From: an uncultured bacterium
GTDB lineage: Bacteria > Planctomycetota > UBA8742 > UBA2392
Length of the DNA: 64,000 bases
Assembly: GCA_938014885.1 (NCBI GenBank)
Contig: CALLQI010000015.1
Coordinates: forward strand, 124,001-188,000
Direction of reading: 5' to 3'
A program made the translations under genes and the position numbers. The notes below the pieces were generated by a model, which saw only the letters and a list, made by a program, of their open reading frames with translations, searched no databases and was not told the DNA's origin. Positions 25,850-36,098 of the stretch are shown piece after piece. Numbering within the stretch: position 1 is the stretch's first letter; every line of letters starts with the position of its first letter.

Positions 25850-27037
25850 ATGTCCGACAAACTCATCCTCGGCACGCGCAAGGGCACCTTTCTGCTTGAG
25901 TGGCGCGGCAAGCGCTGGCAGCAGGCGGCGCATGGTCACGCGGGCACCAACGTGGCGTACGCGGCCCATGACCGGCGCACGGGCACGTACTGGTCGGCGC
26001 TAGATCACGGCCACTGGGGCAGCAAACTTTCGCGCAGCACCGACGGCGGCCAGACCTGGGCCGATGCCGACCAGATCAAGTACCCCGAAGGCGCGCGCTA
26101 CCTTGAGTTCCACTGGGCAGAGCCCGCACCGGATGAAAACGGCGCCCCGCCGAAGCCCAAGTTCAAGGATGCCCGAGTACTGAAGTTGTGGTCGATGGCG
26201 TTTGGCACCGGCAGCCAGCCCGGCCGCATTTACGTGGGCACGATTCCCGGCGGCCTGTTCTACAGCGACGATAACGGCGATAGCTGGCAACTGAATCTGC
26301 CACTCTGGAACGACCAGTCGCGCGGCGGCGACCTGTTTACGGGCAACGCCGAAGGCCTCAAGCAACTCTGGTTCGGCACGCCGGCCAGTGCTGACACCGG
26401 CGAGTTTGCGGCCGGCATCCACTCCATCGCCGTCAACCCGGGTGATCCAAACCACGTGATCATCGCGGTGTCCTGCGCGGGGGTAGTGGAAACCCGCGAC
26501 GGCGGGCAGACCTGGCGGCCGCGCAACAAGGGGTTGATCGTCGACTACCTGCCGAACAAAGAACCCGAGTGGGGCCACGACGTGCACTTCCTGGCATGGT
26601 GCCAGGGCGACCCGCGCCACGTGTGGCACCAGAACCACATAGGCGTGTACTACAGCGACAACGGCGCTGAGCGCTGGCAGAACGTGGACGACAAGAAGAA
26701 TGGCATCCACTTCGGGTGGCCCATCGCCGTCGATCACAATGACGGCCGCACGGCGTGGGTCGTGCCGCAGGGTGCGGATTCATCGCGCATGGCGATTGAC
26801 CAGGGGCTGTTCGTCGGCCGCAGCCAGGACGGCGGCAAGAGCTGGCAGCAGCTGCGCAAGGGCCTGCCGCAGAAGGCGTGCTTTGACACGGTGTACCGCC
26901 ACGCGCTGGACAACAGCGAAGACCGGCTCGCGTTCGGCACCACCAACGGCAACCTGTACGTAAGCCACGACCGAGGCGAAAGCTGGAGCACCGTGGGCAA
27001 TAACTTCCCGCCGATTCACAGCGTGCGCTTTGCGTAA
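25850..27037 (+). CDS. BNR/sortilin-type beta-propeller protein, paralogue
   Basis: A 395-residue paralogue of the preceding gene, alike from start to end of the propeller (DKLILGTRKGTFLLEW; HGHAGTNVAYAA; DHGHWGSKLSRS; GTIPGGLFYSDD; PEWGHDVHFLAWCQGDPRHVWHQNH). It lacks the Lys-rich tail. The same Asp-box-type motifs recur (STDGGQTWAD, SDDNGDSWQL, TRDGGQTWRP, SQDGGKSWQQ, SHDRGESWST). The gap of 18 bp indicates cotranscription with the MoaD-like gene and the first propeller. Its stop abuts the convergent nadD stop with no intervening base. The function is unknown; the family is usually annotated as WD40/YVTN/BNR-like or exo-alpha-sialidase-like. Confidence 0.8.
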   Translation: MSDKLILGTRKGTFLLEWRGKRWQQAAHGHAGTNVAYAAHDRRTGTYWSALDHGHWGSKLSRSTDGGQTWADADQIKYPEGARYLEFHWAEPAPDENGAPPKPKFKDARVLKLWSMAFGTGSQPGRIYVGTIPGGLFYSDDNGDSWQLNLPLWNDQSRGGDLFTGNAEGLKQLWFGTPASADTGEFAAGIHSIAVNPGDPNHVIIAVSCAGVVETRDGGQTWRPRNKGLIVDYLPNKEPEWGHDVHFLAWCQGDPRHVWHQNHIGVYYSDNGAERWQNVDDKKNGIHFGWPIAVDHNDGRTAWVVPQGADSSRMAIDQGLFVGRSQDGGKSWQQLRKGLPQKACFDTVYRHALDNSEDRLAFGTTNGNLYVSHDRGESWSTVGNNFPPIHSVRFA

Positions 27038-27649
27038 TCAGGGCGCGTACAGCCGGTGGGCGCGGATGTAGGTCTCTATCGCGGGCGGCACGAGGGCAGC
27101 GATGCTTTCGCCGCCCGCGACCGCATTCCGGATTCGTGTGCTGCTGATGTCCTGCTGCTGCATCGGCACCAGCGCGGCTTCCAGCTTCGCGACGGCCTCA
27201 GCGCCCAGTGATTCGCGCAACCTGGCGAAGACTTCCGGGCCGAAGCCCGGCCTCAGCACCGGGATGAAATCGGCCAGTTGCAGCACTTCGTGAACCTCGC
27301 GCCAGTGGGGCAGGTTGGCCAGCATGTCGCCGCCGATGATGAAGCGGAACTCGTCTTCCGGGTGCAGTTGCTTCAGCTCGCGCAATGTCAGCACCGTGTA
27401 GCTGGGCCCGTCGCGGTGCACCTCCAGGTCTTCGACGGCCAGCCAGGGCTCGGCCGCTGCCAGCAGCCATGCCATCGCCAGGCGGTCGGCTGGCTTGGTG
27501 GCGTTTTGCTTGCCGTGGGCGTGGGGCGACTGCCCGCTTACCAGCAGGTCGATGCGGTCAAGGCCGCGCGCGGCATGCACGGCGCGCGCGACGGCCAGGT
27601 GCCCGTTGTGGGGTGGGTCGAACGCGCCGCCAAGCAGGCCGATTTTCAT
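27038..27649 (-). CDS. nadD: Nicotinate-nucleotide adenylyltransferase
   Basis: Transfers AMP from ATP to nicotinate mononucleotide in NAD synthesis. 203 residues, normal for the family. The nucleotidyltransferase signature GGAFDPPHNGHL lies at the N-terminus. The FIIGGDMLANLPHWREV block and the C-terminal ISSTRIRNAV motif of the ISSTxIR type are both present. The first position of the second nucleotide motif is conserved. The ATG at 27649 is the only sensible start. The gene is convergent with the propeller operon and divergent from the coiled-coil gene at 27744. No rsfS or obgE neighbour, often found beside nadD, is visible. Confidence 0.95.
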   Translation of the reverse strand: MKIGLLGGAFDPPHNGHLAVARAVHAARGLDRIDLLVSGQSPHAHGKQNATKPADRLAMAWLLAAAEPWLAVEDLEVHRDGPSYTVLTLRELKQLHPEDEFRFIIGGDMLANLPHWREVHEVLQLADFIPVLRPGFGPEVFARLRESLGAEAVAKLEAALVPMQQQDISSTRIRNAVAGGESIAALVPPAIETYIRAHRLYAP

Positions 27650-27743
27650 GGTTCACCGGAAAAATCACCCGCGCCTGAAACCGGCGGCGCGTCACTGCTA
27701 ACCATGCTGCATCACCGCCATCGCGCATCCAAGGAGCTTTCCC

Positions 27744-28673
27744 ATGAAGAAGTTCGTCAAGACCGTTTTCATTGTCGGCCTGTGCACGCTGGGTGTGGTC
27801 GCCGCCGCCCACATCGTGCTGGGCAAGAAGCGCACCCGCGACGCGGTGCAGGCGCTGCAGCAGATGGCCCAATCCGAAGTCGATGAACTGATCCAAAAGC
27901 AGGCTGACATGAAGGCCGAACTGGCCAAGCTGCGCGAGCAGTACCCGCGCCAGATTGCGGCCGTGCGCAGCCAGCTTGCCGACATCGAGCGCCAGCTTGC
28001 CACACTGGACAAAGAACAGGCCCGCGCTGCCGACGTAATCCGCCTGTGCGAAGAAGACATCAGCTACCTCGAGGACCAGCGCGAAATCCTGGGCACCGTC
28101 TACGCCGGCGAACGCGCCATTGAGCACCGCGGCGGCCGCTACAACAGCGAAGAAGCCGGGCAGCTTGTGGTACGCATCTCGGACACGCGCCAGGCCTATG
28201 CCGACCGCAGCATCGAAATCGGCCGCGAGCGGGAAATGCTGCTGGCTGAGAAAGAGCAGCTGGCGCTTGAGCTGGAGGCCATCCGCGCCGAGCAAGCCGA
28301 GTTCGAGGCCGAGTACCAGACCCTGGTGCGCGAGATCGAACGCCTGAAGCGCAACGAGGAAATGCTGAAGCTGTCCGAATCGCGCCGCGGCCGGGGTTGC
28401 GACCGCCACGACGAGACGATGCAGACGCTGGGCAGCGTGAAGTCAGCCCTTGAGCGCGCACGGATTGAGCAGGAAGAGCGCATGAAGGCCTCGAAGCTGG
28501 CACCGCGCAGCCTTGATTACGAAACCCGCGCCAAGCTGCTGGAAGCACAGCGCGCCCGTGAAACCAAGCGCGTCACGGAAGGCACGCCGGAAGCCCCGGC
28601 AGGCAGCGAGCCGGCGGACGAACTGGACGCGGAAGAAGAGCTGGCGGTGTCGGCCCCCAGCACCATGAAGTAG
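27744..28673 (+). CDS. Membrane-anchored or secreted coiled-coil protein, unknown function
   Basis: 309 residues. An N-terminal hydrophobic segment (about 7-26, KKFVKTVFIVGLCTLGVVAAAH) serves as a signal anchor. It is followed by long charged heptad-like helices (about 32-130 and 160-270) rich in Glu, Ala, Arg and Lys, and an acidic tail. AAGGAG lies 7 nt before the ATG, a strong ribosome binding site. No enzyme motif is seen. The organisation resembles envelope coiled-coil proteins described in planctomycete genomes, but I do not recognise a named family. It is followed by a strong hairpin. Confidence 0.7.
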   Translation: MKKFVKTVFIVGLCTLGVVAAAHIVLGKKRTRDAVQALQQMAQSEVDELIQKQADMKAELAKLREQYPRQIAAVRSQLADIERQLATLDKEQARAADVIRLCEEDISYLEDQREILGTVYAGERAIEHRGGRYNSEEAGQLVVRISDTRQAYADRSIEIGREREMLLAEKEQLALELEAIRAEQAEFEAEYQTLVREIERLKRNEEMLKLSESRRGRGCDRHDETMQTLGSVKSALERARIEQEERMKASKLAPRSLDYETRAKLLEAQRARETKRVTEGTPEAPAGSEPADELDAEEELAVSAPSTMK

Positions 28674-28703
28674 GCCCCAGCCGGACAGACCTGGATGTCG
28701 GTT

Positions 28704-28727
28704 GCGACGGCCCCCCGGGGCCGTCGC
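28704..28727 (+). terminator. GC-rich hairpin after the coiled-coil gene
   Basis: GCGACGGCC (28704-28712) and GGCCGTCGC (28719-28727) form a perfect stem, with the inner CCCC/GG bases able to extend it. It lies 30 bp past the stop codon. There is no T-run after it, so intrinsic termination would be weak. Confidence 0.5.
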
Positions 28728-28800
28728 TTCACGTTGCCCCGACGCAATCCGTAGCATCAGTGCGACAAGAGTTCCGGTCCGTGATTTTTCCCGTAGCGCA

Positions 28801-28815
28801 TTCACGCGGCGTGAA
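28801..28815. promoter_or_regulatory. Palindrome upstream of the LuxR-type gene (candidate operator)
   Basis: TTCACGC-G-GCGTGAA is a perfect 7-1-7 palindrome, 49 bp before the ATG of the LuxR-type regulator. Its size suits a dimeric helix-turn-helix protein. Autoregulation by the adjacent gene is an inference. Confidence 0.4.
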
Positions 28816-28863
28816 ATACAGTTAGCGTCTCACTCCTGCGGACAGCATCGGGCGCGCGCAAGT

Positions 28864-29799
28864 ATGCCACAGACGGAATCTTCGCACACAGAGCTACGCT
28901 GCGTTGCAGAGCTGATCGCCGCCGTATTCCAGGCTCCTGACCTGCGCACCATGACCGCCACAATGGGGTCCTGGGTGCGCACGTACATACCCACGGACAG
29001 GCGCGACCCGGCCTTGCTGGCGGAATGCGAGCAGCAGTTGATGCTTGCCCTGCAGGTTCACGCGGACACCAACGGCAACGGGCGGTCCAGGGGGCGTAGT
29101 GCGCGGGCCGCGCGCATGCAGGCCGCCCAAGAGTTTGACCACGCGTTGGCCCGGATGGCCGCCATGCAGCCCGAGCGGCACGAACCCAGGCTGGCTGCCA
29201 TGCTGAGTGCCGCCCGCGACCAACTGCTGCACTGCGCGCAGGAACTGGCAAGTCGTCGCGGCCTGGAAACGCTGCTGGCCGTGGCGCGCGACATTGAGCA
29301 GTTGGGCGCGCCGCCCACCATGGTCTACAGGCTGCCCGGAGAACTGGCGTGGGAAAACGGCGGAGTCCAGGGCCTGTATGAACGGCGCGGCATCGATAAG
29401 CGCGCCCTGCGCAATCACGCCGAACAACTGGCCAGGCCGCTGTGCGAGAGGCTGTTGACCGACAGCACTGTACGCACAAAGGCCAGCGCCTCGGTCCTTG
29501 AGGCAGGTGTGCGGCTGATGGCGCAGCCGGTGCGCGCAACCGGCCGGGCCGACCCGGTAGTGTGCGTTGAAGTGGCGGAAGTGCGGCGCGAGGCCGCACT
29601 GTCTGAGCGCGAGCTGGAGATAGCCAAGCTTCTGGCAACCAGCGGCTCGTACCAGGCAGTCGCCGACCAGGCGGGCCTTTCGCTGGACAGCGTGCGTACG
29701 TATGTGCGACGCGTGTACCGCAAGCTCGGCGTGAATGACCGCATCGCGATGCGGGCGCGGTTGATCCGCGACGGGGAACTGCCCAAGTCGCGTGACTGA
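28864..29799 (+). CDS. LuxR-type (GerE) helix-turn-helix transcriptional regulator
   Basis: 311 residues. The C-terminal 60 residues are a clear LuxR/GerE DNA-binding domain: LSERELEIAKLLATSGSYQAVADQAGLSLDSVRTYVRRVYRKLGV. The N-terminal 240 residues are helical and match no sensor domain that I recognise; there is no receiver domain phosphorylation site. ATG 28864 was chosen because upstream in-frame codons are Arg/Ser-rich and overlap the hairpin and palindrome region. The gene is convergent with the kinase gene at 29810, leaving 10 bp. The signal sensed is unknown. Confidence 0.78.
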   Translation: MPQTESSHTELRCVAELIAAVFQAPDLRTMTATMGSWVRTYIPTDRRDPALLAECEQQLMLALQVHADTNGNGRSRGRSARAARMQAAQEFDHALARMAAMQPERHEPRLAAMLSAARDQLLHCAQELASRRGLETLLAVARDIEQLGAPPTMVYRLPGELAWENGGVQGLYERRGIDKRALRNHAEQLARPLCERLLTDSTVRTKASASVLEAGVRLMAQPVRATGRADPVVCVEVAEVRREAALSERELEIAKLLATSGSYQAVADQAGLSLDSVRTYVRRVYRKLGVNDRIAMRARLIRDGELPKSRD

Positions 29800-29809
29800 T
29801 CCGGGAAAA

Positions 29810-31819
<2,010 letters not shown>

Positions 31820-31893
31820 AATGACTCCAAGAGTTAGCTGACTTTATCGCATCCGGCCCGGAAACGAAAGCGCTGCCCATTGCGGCCACGGCG

Positions 31894-32745
31894 CTACAGC
31901 GTGCGCAGGAGGTGCCGGGCCGCGCAGTCGAGCGCCTGTTCCAACTCCGGCGCGGGGGCCTTGAACGGGTGCGCCGCCCCAAAGGTATGCCCGGCGTTCT
32001 CAATCACCAGCAGCTTCACGTTCTCGCCCTCGAGCGCGTTGCCATTGGCTGCATCCAGCAGCTCATGCGCTTCGTCCAGCGGCACGGCCTCATCGGCCGC
32101 CCCGTGCACAATCAGCCACGGCGTGGTGCTCGCGCGGGCTGCGGCCAGAATGTCAAAGGCTGCACCGTGGGCTTCGAGTTCGTCAAAGAATTCGCGGCCG
32201 ATGCGCATGATCTGGCGGGTGCGTGCGTTTTCGACCTGGACATGCCCGTAGGCCTGCAGGTGCGCCCGGACCTCAGACAGCGGGATGCGGTTGGGCCGCG
32301 AAACCCCGGCCAGCGTGACAATGCTGCGAACGCGGGGGTCGCGCGCCGCCATCAATACCGCCAGCCCGCCGCCCATGCTGTGCCCGAGCAGGCCGATCCG
32401 CGCCGGGTGCGGCTGGTCGCCGCTGCCAAGCAGCCCGTGGCTTGCGGCGTGCAGCACTTGCTCCAGGTCAAAGACACGCTTGCTCCAGGTGTCGGCCTCA
32501 AACAGGTCAAGCCGCTCAAACGTGTCAAAGTTGGCGCCGATGCCGTTGTGCGAAAGGTTGATCACCGCGGCGGCAAGGCCCGCGGCCGCCAGCTGTTGCC
32601 CGATCCACGGAAAGCAGCCCCAGTCTTTGAATCCCTTGAAGCCGTGGATCACGATCACCAGCGGCACGTCGGGCGCCGGGATGTACAGGTCGCCAGTGAT
32701 GGCGGCTCCGGCCGCGCCCTTGAGTTGGAAGGGGCGTGGGCGCAT
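31894..32745 (-). CDS. Alpha/beta-hydrolase (dienelactone-hydrolase/acyl-esterase type)
   Basis: 283 residues. The oxyanion strand IVIHGFKGFKDW is followed by the nucleophile elbow GHSMGG, an acid in GAADEAVPL, and the catalytic His in NAGHTFGAAHPF. These fit the alpha/beta-hydrolase triad order. No signal peptide is seen, so it is cytosolic. It starts 2 bp after the scpB stop and is the last gene of a minus-strand run of four. The substrate cannot be told from the sequence. Confidence 0.85.
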   Translation of the reverse strand: MRPRPFQLKGAAGAAITGDLYIPAPDVPLVIVIHGFKGFKDWGCFPWIGQQLAAAGLAAAVINLSHNGIGANFDTFERLDLFEADTWSKRVFDLEQVLHAASHGLLGSGDQPHPARIGLLGHSMGGGLAVLMAARDPRVRSIVTLAGVSRPNRIPLSEVRAHLQAYGHVQVENARTRQIMRIGREFFDELEAHGAAFDILAAARASTTPWLIVHGAADEAVPLDEAHELLDAANGNALEGENVKLLVIENAGHTFGAAHPFKAPAPELEQALDCAARHLLRTL

Positions 32746-32747
32746 GG

Positions 32748-33452
32748 CTACTCGTCGCTGTCGGGGGCTTCGGCTTCGACGGTGCTGACGTTTTCGTCGT
32801 CGGCGGTGGGGGCGGCGAGGTCGCCTTCGCTGGGCAGCTCAGAAAGTGAGCGCAGGCCAAAGGCGCGCAGGAACTCGGCGGTGGTGCCGTACAGCGCGGG
32901 GCTGCCCGGCTTGCTGGTGTCGCGCTCGGTCACTTTCACGAGGCCGCGATCCATCAGCGCGCGCACCAGGTGATCGCTGCCTGCGCCGCGAATGTTCTCA
33001 AGCTCGTTGCGGCCGATCGGCTGTTTGTAGGCGATGATCGCCAGGGCCTCAAGCGTCGCGGGCGAAAGCTTCTGGGCCTCGCGCTCACGCACCAGTTGGT
33101 TCAGCAGCGCGTCGTGCTCAGGCCGGGTGGTCAGCTGGTAGCCCGCGGCGAGGTTCTGCAGCGTGAAAGCCGAGCCGTGTTCGGAGTAGCGTCGCGTCAG
33201 CAGATCCAGCGCCTGCTTGACCGGGATGACGCTGGTGATGCCCACCAGCTCAGACAGACGGCGGGCTGAAACGGGGCGACTGTGCACGAACAGCAGGGCC
33301 TCAAGCTTGGCTGCCAGCGCATCCTGCGGGATCGCGCCGGCCGCAATGATGTCGCCCGCGCTGGTGGCGTCGTCGGCACCGAAGTCCTCATCGGCAGGAT
33401 TCGGCGCAGGATTCGGCGCGGGGTCTGGCTGGCTGGGTCGCGGCTCGGTCAT
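32748..33452 (-). CDS. scpB: Segregation and condensation protein B
   Basis: Part of the SMC-ScpA-ScpB complex that compacts and segregates chromosomes. 234 residues with two winged-helix domains: the first contains KLEALLFVHSRPVSARRLSELVG, the second the family signature LSPATLEALAIIAYKQPIGRNELENIRGAGSDHLVRALMDRGLV. It has a Pro/Asn/Ala-rich acidic N-terminal extension (about 1-40) and an acidic C-terminal tail. scpA is not in the window. It lies between a parvulin-like gene and an alpha/beta-hydrolase on the same strand with gaps of 12 and 2 bp. Confidence 0.93.
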   Translation of the reverse strand: MTEPRPSQPDPAPNPAPNPADEDFGADDATSAGDIIAAGAIPQDALAAKLEALLFVHSRPVSARRLSELVGITSVIPVKQALDLLTRRYSEHGSAFTLQNLAAGYQLTTRPEHDALLNQLVREREAQKLSPATLEALAIIAYKQPIGRNELENIRGAGSDHLVRALMDRGLVKVTERDTSKPGSPALYGTTAEFLRAFGLRSLSELPSEGDLAAPTADDENVSTVEAEAPDSDE

Positions 33453-33464
33453 CGTGTCGGGACG

Positions 33465-34445
33465 CTACTTCTGGTCAGCAATGCAGTCCAGCCCGGGCAT
33501 GCGGCGCTCCCAGGCATAGCGCTCGGAACTGGCCATGGCAAAGCGCCAGCGGTCAATGCGGCGCTGGTCGACGTTGGGCTTGGCCAGCAATTCCTCGCGC
33601 ACGTCAAAGAAGGCGGCCTTGTTGGGGACGTAGGTCGCGCGGCGCTGCAGCAACCACCAGCCATCGCCGACGGCGATCAGTTCACTGAACTGGTTTTCTT
33701 CCAGTTTCCAGAAAGCCTCATCTACCACACGCTCAAGTGAACCGTCGTTGGGATAGACCGTGCCGATGAAACCCTTCTTGTCCGCCGAATGCTTGTCTTC
33801 GCTGTGCTTGGGCGCAAGGCTTGTGATGTCAGCCCCGGCCACCAGTTGCTTGCGGACTTCCTCCAGCGTGGTCTTGCTTTGCATGTAGATGCCGAAGCAG
33901 TCCGAGCGCACGGTGGCCATTTCCCAGTAACCGATCACCATGCGCTGCAGCAAGCGATTGCGCGCCAGGTCTTCGGCCATTTTCAGGAACTCGGGTTCCG
34001 TCATGTCAAAGGCCAGGCGCAGGAACTCTGTCCAGGTGTAGCCCTTCTCAGGCAGGCCGCGGCTTTTTTGGTGGTCGGCCAGTTCCTTGTTGGTGCGTTT
34101 GAAGCGAGCGTCCACGTCGGCGATGATGGCTTCGCGTTCCAACGTGATTTCGCGCAGCTTCGGGCGGGCCTCAAGGCGCTCGGCCTCAAGTTCCAGCAGG
34201 CGTTCCGCCACGATGCTGTCGAGCGCCGTGTTGCTGTTGCGGCGCTGAGGTGGCAGGGTCTTTTCATACTTCATCAGGCGTTCAATGAACTGCTCAGCCG
34301 TGACGATGCTTTGGCCGACGCGGGCGACCTGATTTACCTCAAGTGTGCGTTCGGTCTTCGTGTCGGTCCCCTGGGCACCGACAGCGTATCCGGCCGCACC
34401 CGCGGTGATGGCGCACAGTCCGATGGCAAGGATCGTGTTTCGCAT
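33465..34445 (-). CDS. Secreted parvulin-like protein (degenerate peptidyl-prolyl isomerase)
   Basis: 326 residues with an N-terminal signal peptide (MRNTILAIGLCAITAGAAGYAVGAQG). It is a paralogue of the next gene upstream: both share V(N/M)xxARxGxxxxTAEQ(F/L)I near the N-terminus and end with RR(M/L)PGxDCxxDQ. The SurA/PrsA-like helical region precedes a region where a parvulin domain would sit (about 195-290). Only parts of the fold's motifs are seen here (KKGFIG, SLERVVDEAFWKLEENQFSEL), and the ASHIL-type motif is missing, so activity is doubtful. It probably acts as a periplasmic chaperone. Confidence 0.68.
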   Translation of the reverse strand: MRNTILAIGLCAITAGAAGYAVGAQGTDTKTERTLEVNQVARVGQSIVTAEQFIERLMKYEKTLPPQRRNSNTALDSIVAERLLELEAERLEARPKLREITLEREAIIADVDARFKRTNKELADHQKSRGLPEKGYTWTEFLRLAFDMTEPEFLKMAEDLARNRLLQRMVIGYWEMATVRSDCFGIYMQSKTTLEEVRKQLVAGADITSLAPKHSEDKHSADKKGFIGTVYPNDGSLERVVDEAFWKLEENQFSELIAVGDGWWLLQRRATYVPNKAAFFDVREELLAKPNVDQRRIDRWRFAMASSERYAWERRMPGLDCIADQK

Positions 34446-34460
34446 GATGTTTTCCGTTGG

Positions 34461-35438
34461 CTACTTGATGGGCTGGTCCGGCTTGCAGTCGTAGCCGGGC
34501 AGGCGGCGCTGCACCGGGTACTTTTGCGTGTTGAATACCCAGCGCACCCAGCGGTTGAAGTTTTCTTCGGCGACGTCGGGCGACTTCATCAACTCGCCGC
34601 GCATTTCATCCAGCGACTTCTTGGCCGGGGTGTAGGTGCGGTTGCGCTTGAAAATGTGATAGCCGTAGCTGGTCTTCACAGGCTCAGAATACTCGCCGTC
34701 CTTCAGCGACCAGATAGCGTCTTCAGCTTCCTTGACCAGCGTGCCGTCATTCCGGAACAGCCGCGGCAACAGGCCCTTGGTGACTCCGGCCGACGGGTCT
34801 TCGCTGCGCGAGACCGCCAGGTCTTCGAACTTTTCGTGCAGCTTGTTGGCAGGGGTCTCTTTCAGGCGGCGGTGCAGGTCTTTGGCGTCGGCAAGTTGCG
34901 TCACCAGTATGTGCGAGGCCTCAACACTGTCTTCGGTCTTTTCGAAATGCGTGACCAGCAGTCGCTTCAGCAGGATCACCCGCGCGCGGTCGCGCACGTA
35001 GGACTCGAATTCGTCTTTCTTCAGGTTCTGCTGCTTCAGCCATTCCTCATAAGGAAGCATGCCGCCGGTGTCTTCGTGGATGCGCTGCTTGATCAGGTCA
35101 AGCTGCTGCGTGGTCACGAGGTTCTGTTCTTCGGCGGCGATCGTCAGTTTCTGGCGCCCGGCCTCGAGGTCGAGCAGCGATGTGTCGCGCAGATAGGTCA
35201 GCGAACTGACCAGCACGCGCTGCCTTTCGGGCATCACGCTTTCCTGGTCCCAGATGCGGGCGATCAGCTGCTCGGCAGTGATGACTTTGTCACCAATGCG
35301 CATGACCTGGTTGGGCTGCAGGGTGTTCTTTGCCCCCTGGTTGGGTGTGTCCTGGGCACCGGCGCCGTAACCGAACGCGAGGCCGACACCAAGCAATGCC
35401 ACAGCGGCCGCAATCTGCAAGGCGGCTTTGGAAGCCAT
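34461..35438 (-). CDS. Secreted parvulin-type peptidyl-prolyl cis-trans isomerase
   Basis: 325 residues from the ATG at 35438, with GGAGGA just upstream; the frame stays open to 35477 without a better ribosome site. The signal peptide (ASKAALQIAAAVALLGVGLAFGYGAGAQD) is followed by a SurA/PrsA-like helical region. A parvulin domain (about 190-295) follows with VEASHILVTQ, GVTKGLLPRLF, VKEAEDAIWSLKDGEYSEPVKTSYGYHIFKRN. It assists folding of exported proteins in the periplasm. It is the first gene of the minus-strand run with its paralogue, scpB and a hydrolase. Confidence 0.85.
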   Translation of the reverse strand: MASKAALQIAAAVALLGVGLAFGYGAGAQDTPNQGAKNTLQPNQVMRIGDKVITAEQLIARIWDQESVMPERQRVLVSSLTYLRDTSLLDLEAGRQKLTIAAEEQNLVTTQQLDLIKQRIHEDTGGMLPYEEWLKQQNLKKDEFESYVRDRARVILLKRLLVTHFEKTEDSVEASHILVTQLADAKDLHRRLKETPANKLHEKFEDLAVSRSEDPSAGVTKGLLPRLFRNDGTLVKEAEDAIWSLKDGEYSEPVKTSYGYHIFKRNRTYTPAKKSLDEMRGELMKSPDVAEENFNRWVRWVFNTQKYPVQRRLPGYDCKPDQPIK

Positions 35439-35504
35439 GAAAAGTCCTCCGAGGGGAAAAGCGGGGCCCGAGGCCATGCTAACGGTTGAGTCCGGGGGTG
35501 CCAG

Positions 35505-35610
35505 TGCTGGTGACCCGTGTTTCGGGTGTCGTGCTTCGCGCGCTTAGGAAGCACGAAGCAAAAGGCACCGACGCAAGACACGGCACCCGGGACTCAGGAC
35601 AGGGGACGCA
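35505..35610. repeat. Intergenic GTGCTTCG-type repeat, copy 1
   Basis: The region between the parvulin gene and the small gene at 35690 carries words such as CCCGTGTTTCGGGTGTCGTGC, CGTGCTTC/GAAGCACG (an 8-bp inverted repeat), GACACGGCACCCGGGACT. Related words recur upstream of tsaD (61588-61690), including CCCGTGTTCCGAGTGCCGTG and AAAGCACGAAGCACCGAGC. It looks like a dispersed non-coding repeat; no reading frame is evident. Confidence 0.55.
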
Positions 35611-35689
35611 CGCCCCGTGCAATTAATGCAAACTATGCACTTGAGTGTGCCCAGTGCCACAATACCCTCTGGCCTTTCTGTGGGGACGC

Positions 35690-36049
35690 ATGATCCGCTT
35701 CCAGTACCGCATGCCGGACGATGCCGACGGGCCGTTGCGCCAGTTCTCAATTGAGGGCGACAACACCCGCGGCTATGTGCTGCTGGCCTGGGGCGATAAA
35801 CCGCCGATCGAAGAAGAAGACCCCACCTTCGTGCAACTGTGGTTTGAGACGCTGGGCGAGGCCCTTTCGCATTGCGTCAACGACTACGGCATCATGAAAG
35901 ACAGCTGGCACGCGCCCACGGCCGCCCTGCCGCAGACCAACTTCAGCAGGCCCGATCGCGGCCGCCGCAACCGCGAAAGCAACCTGCTGAACCCGAGCGC
36001 CCGCACCGAGCCCGCGCCGCCCCCGGACACCAAGGCGGAAGACGAGTAA
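35690..36049 (+). CDS. Small conserved-looking protein, unknown function
   Basis: 119 residues from ATG 35690 (MIRFQYRMPDDAD). The first 85 residues have alternating strands and one helix (FVQLWFETLGEALSHCVNDYGI); the last 35 are Arg/Asn/Pro-rich and probably disordered. Acidic and without signal peptide or membrane helix. I do not recognise a family. It lies upstream of a membrane protein gene on the same strand with a 49-bp gap. Confidence 0.55.
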   Translation: MIRFQYRMPDDADGPLRQFSIEGDNTRGYVLLAWGDKPPIEEEDPTFVQLWFETLGEALSHCVNDYGIMKDSWHAPTAALPQTNFSRPDRGRRNRESNLLNPSARTEPAPPPDTKAEDE

Positions 36050-36098
36050 CCGGCGCCCGGTACTCGCAACCGTCAATGTCGCCGTTATCTTCCGGGCC

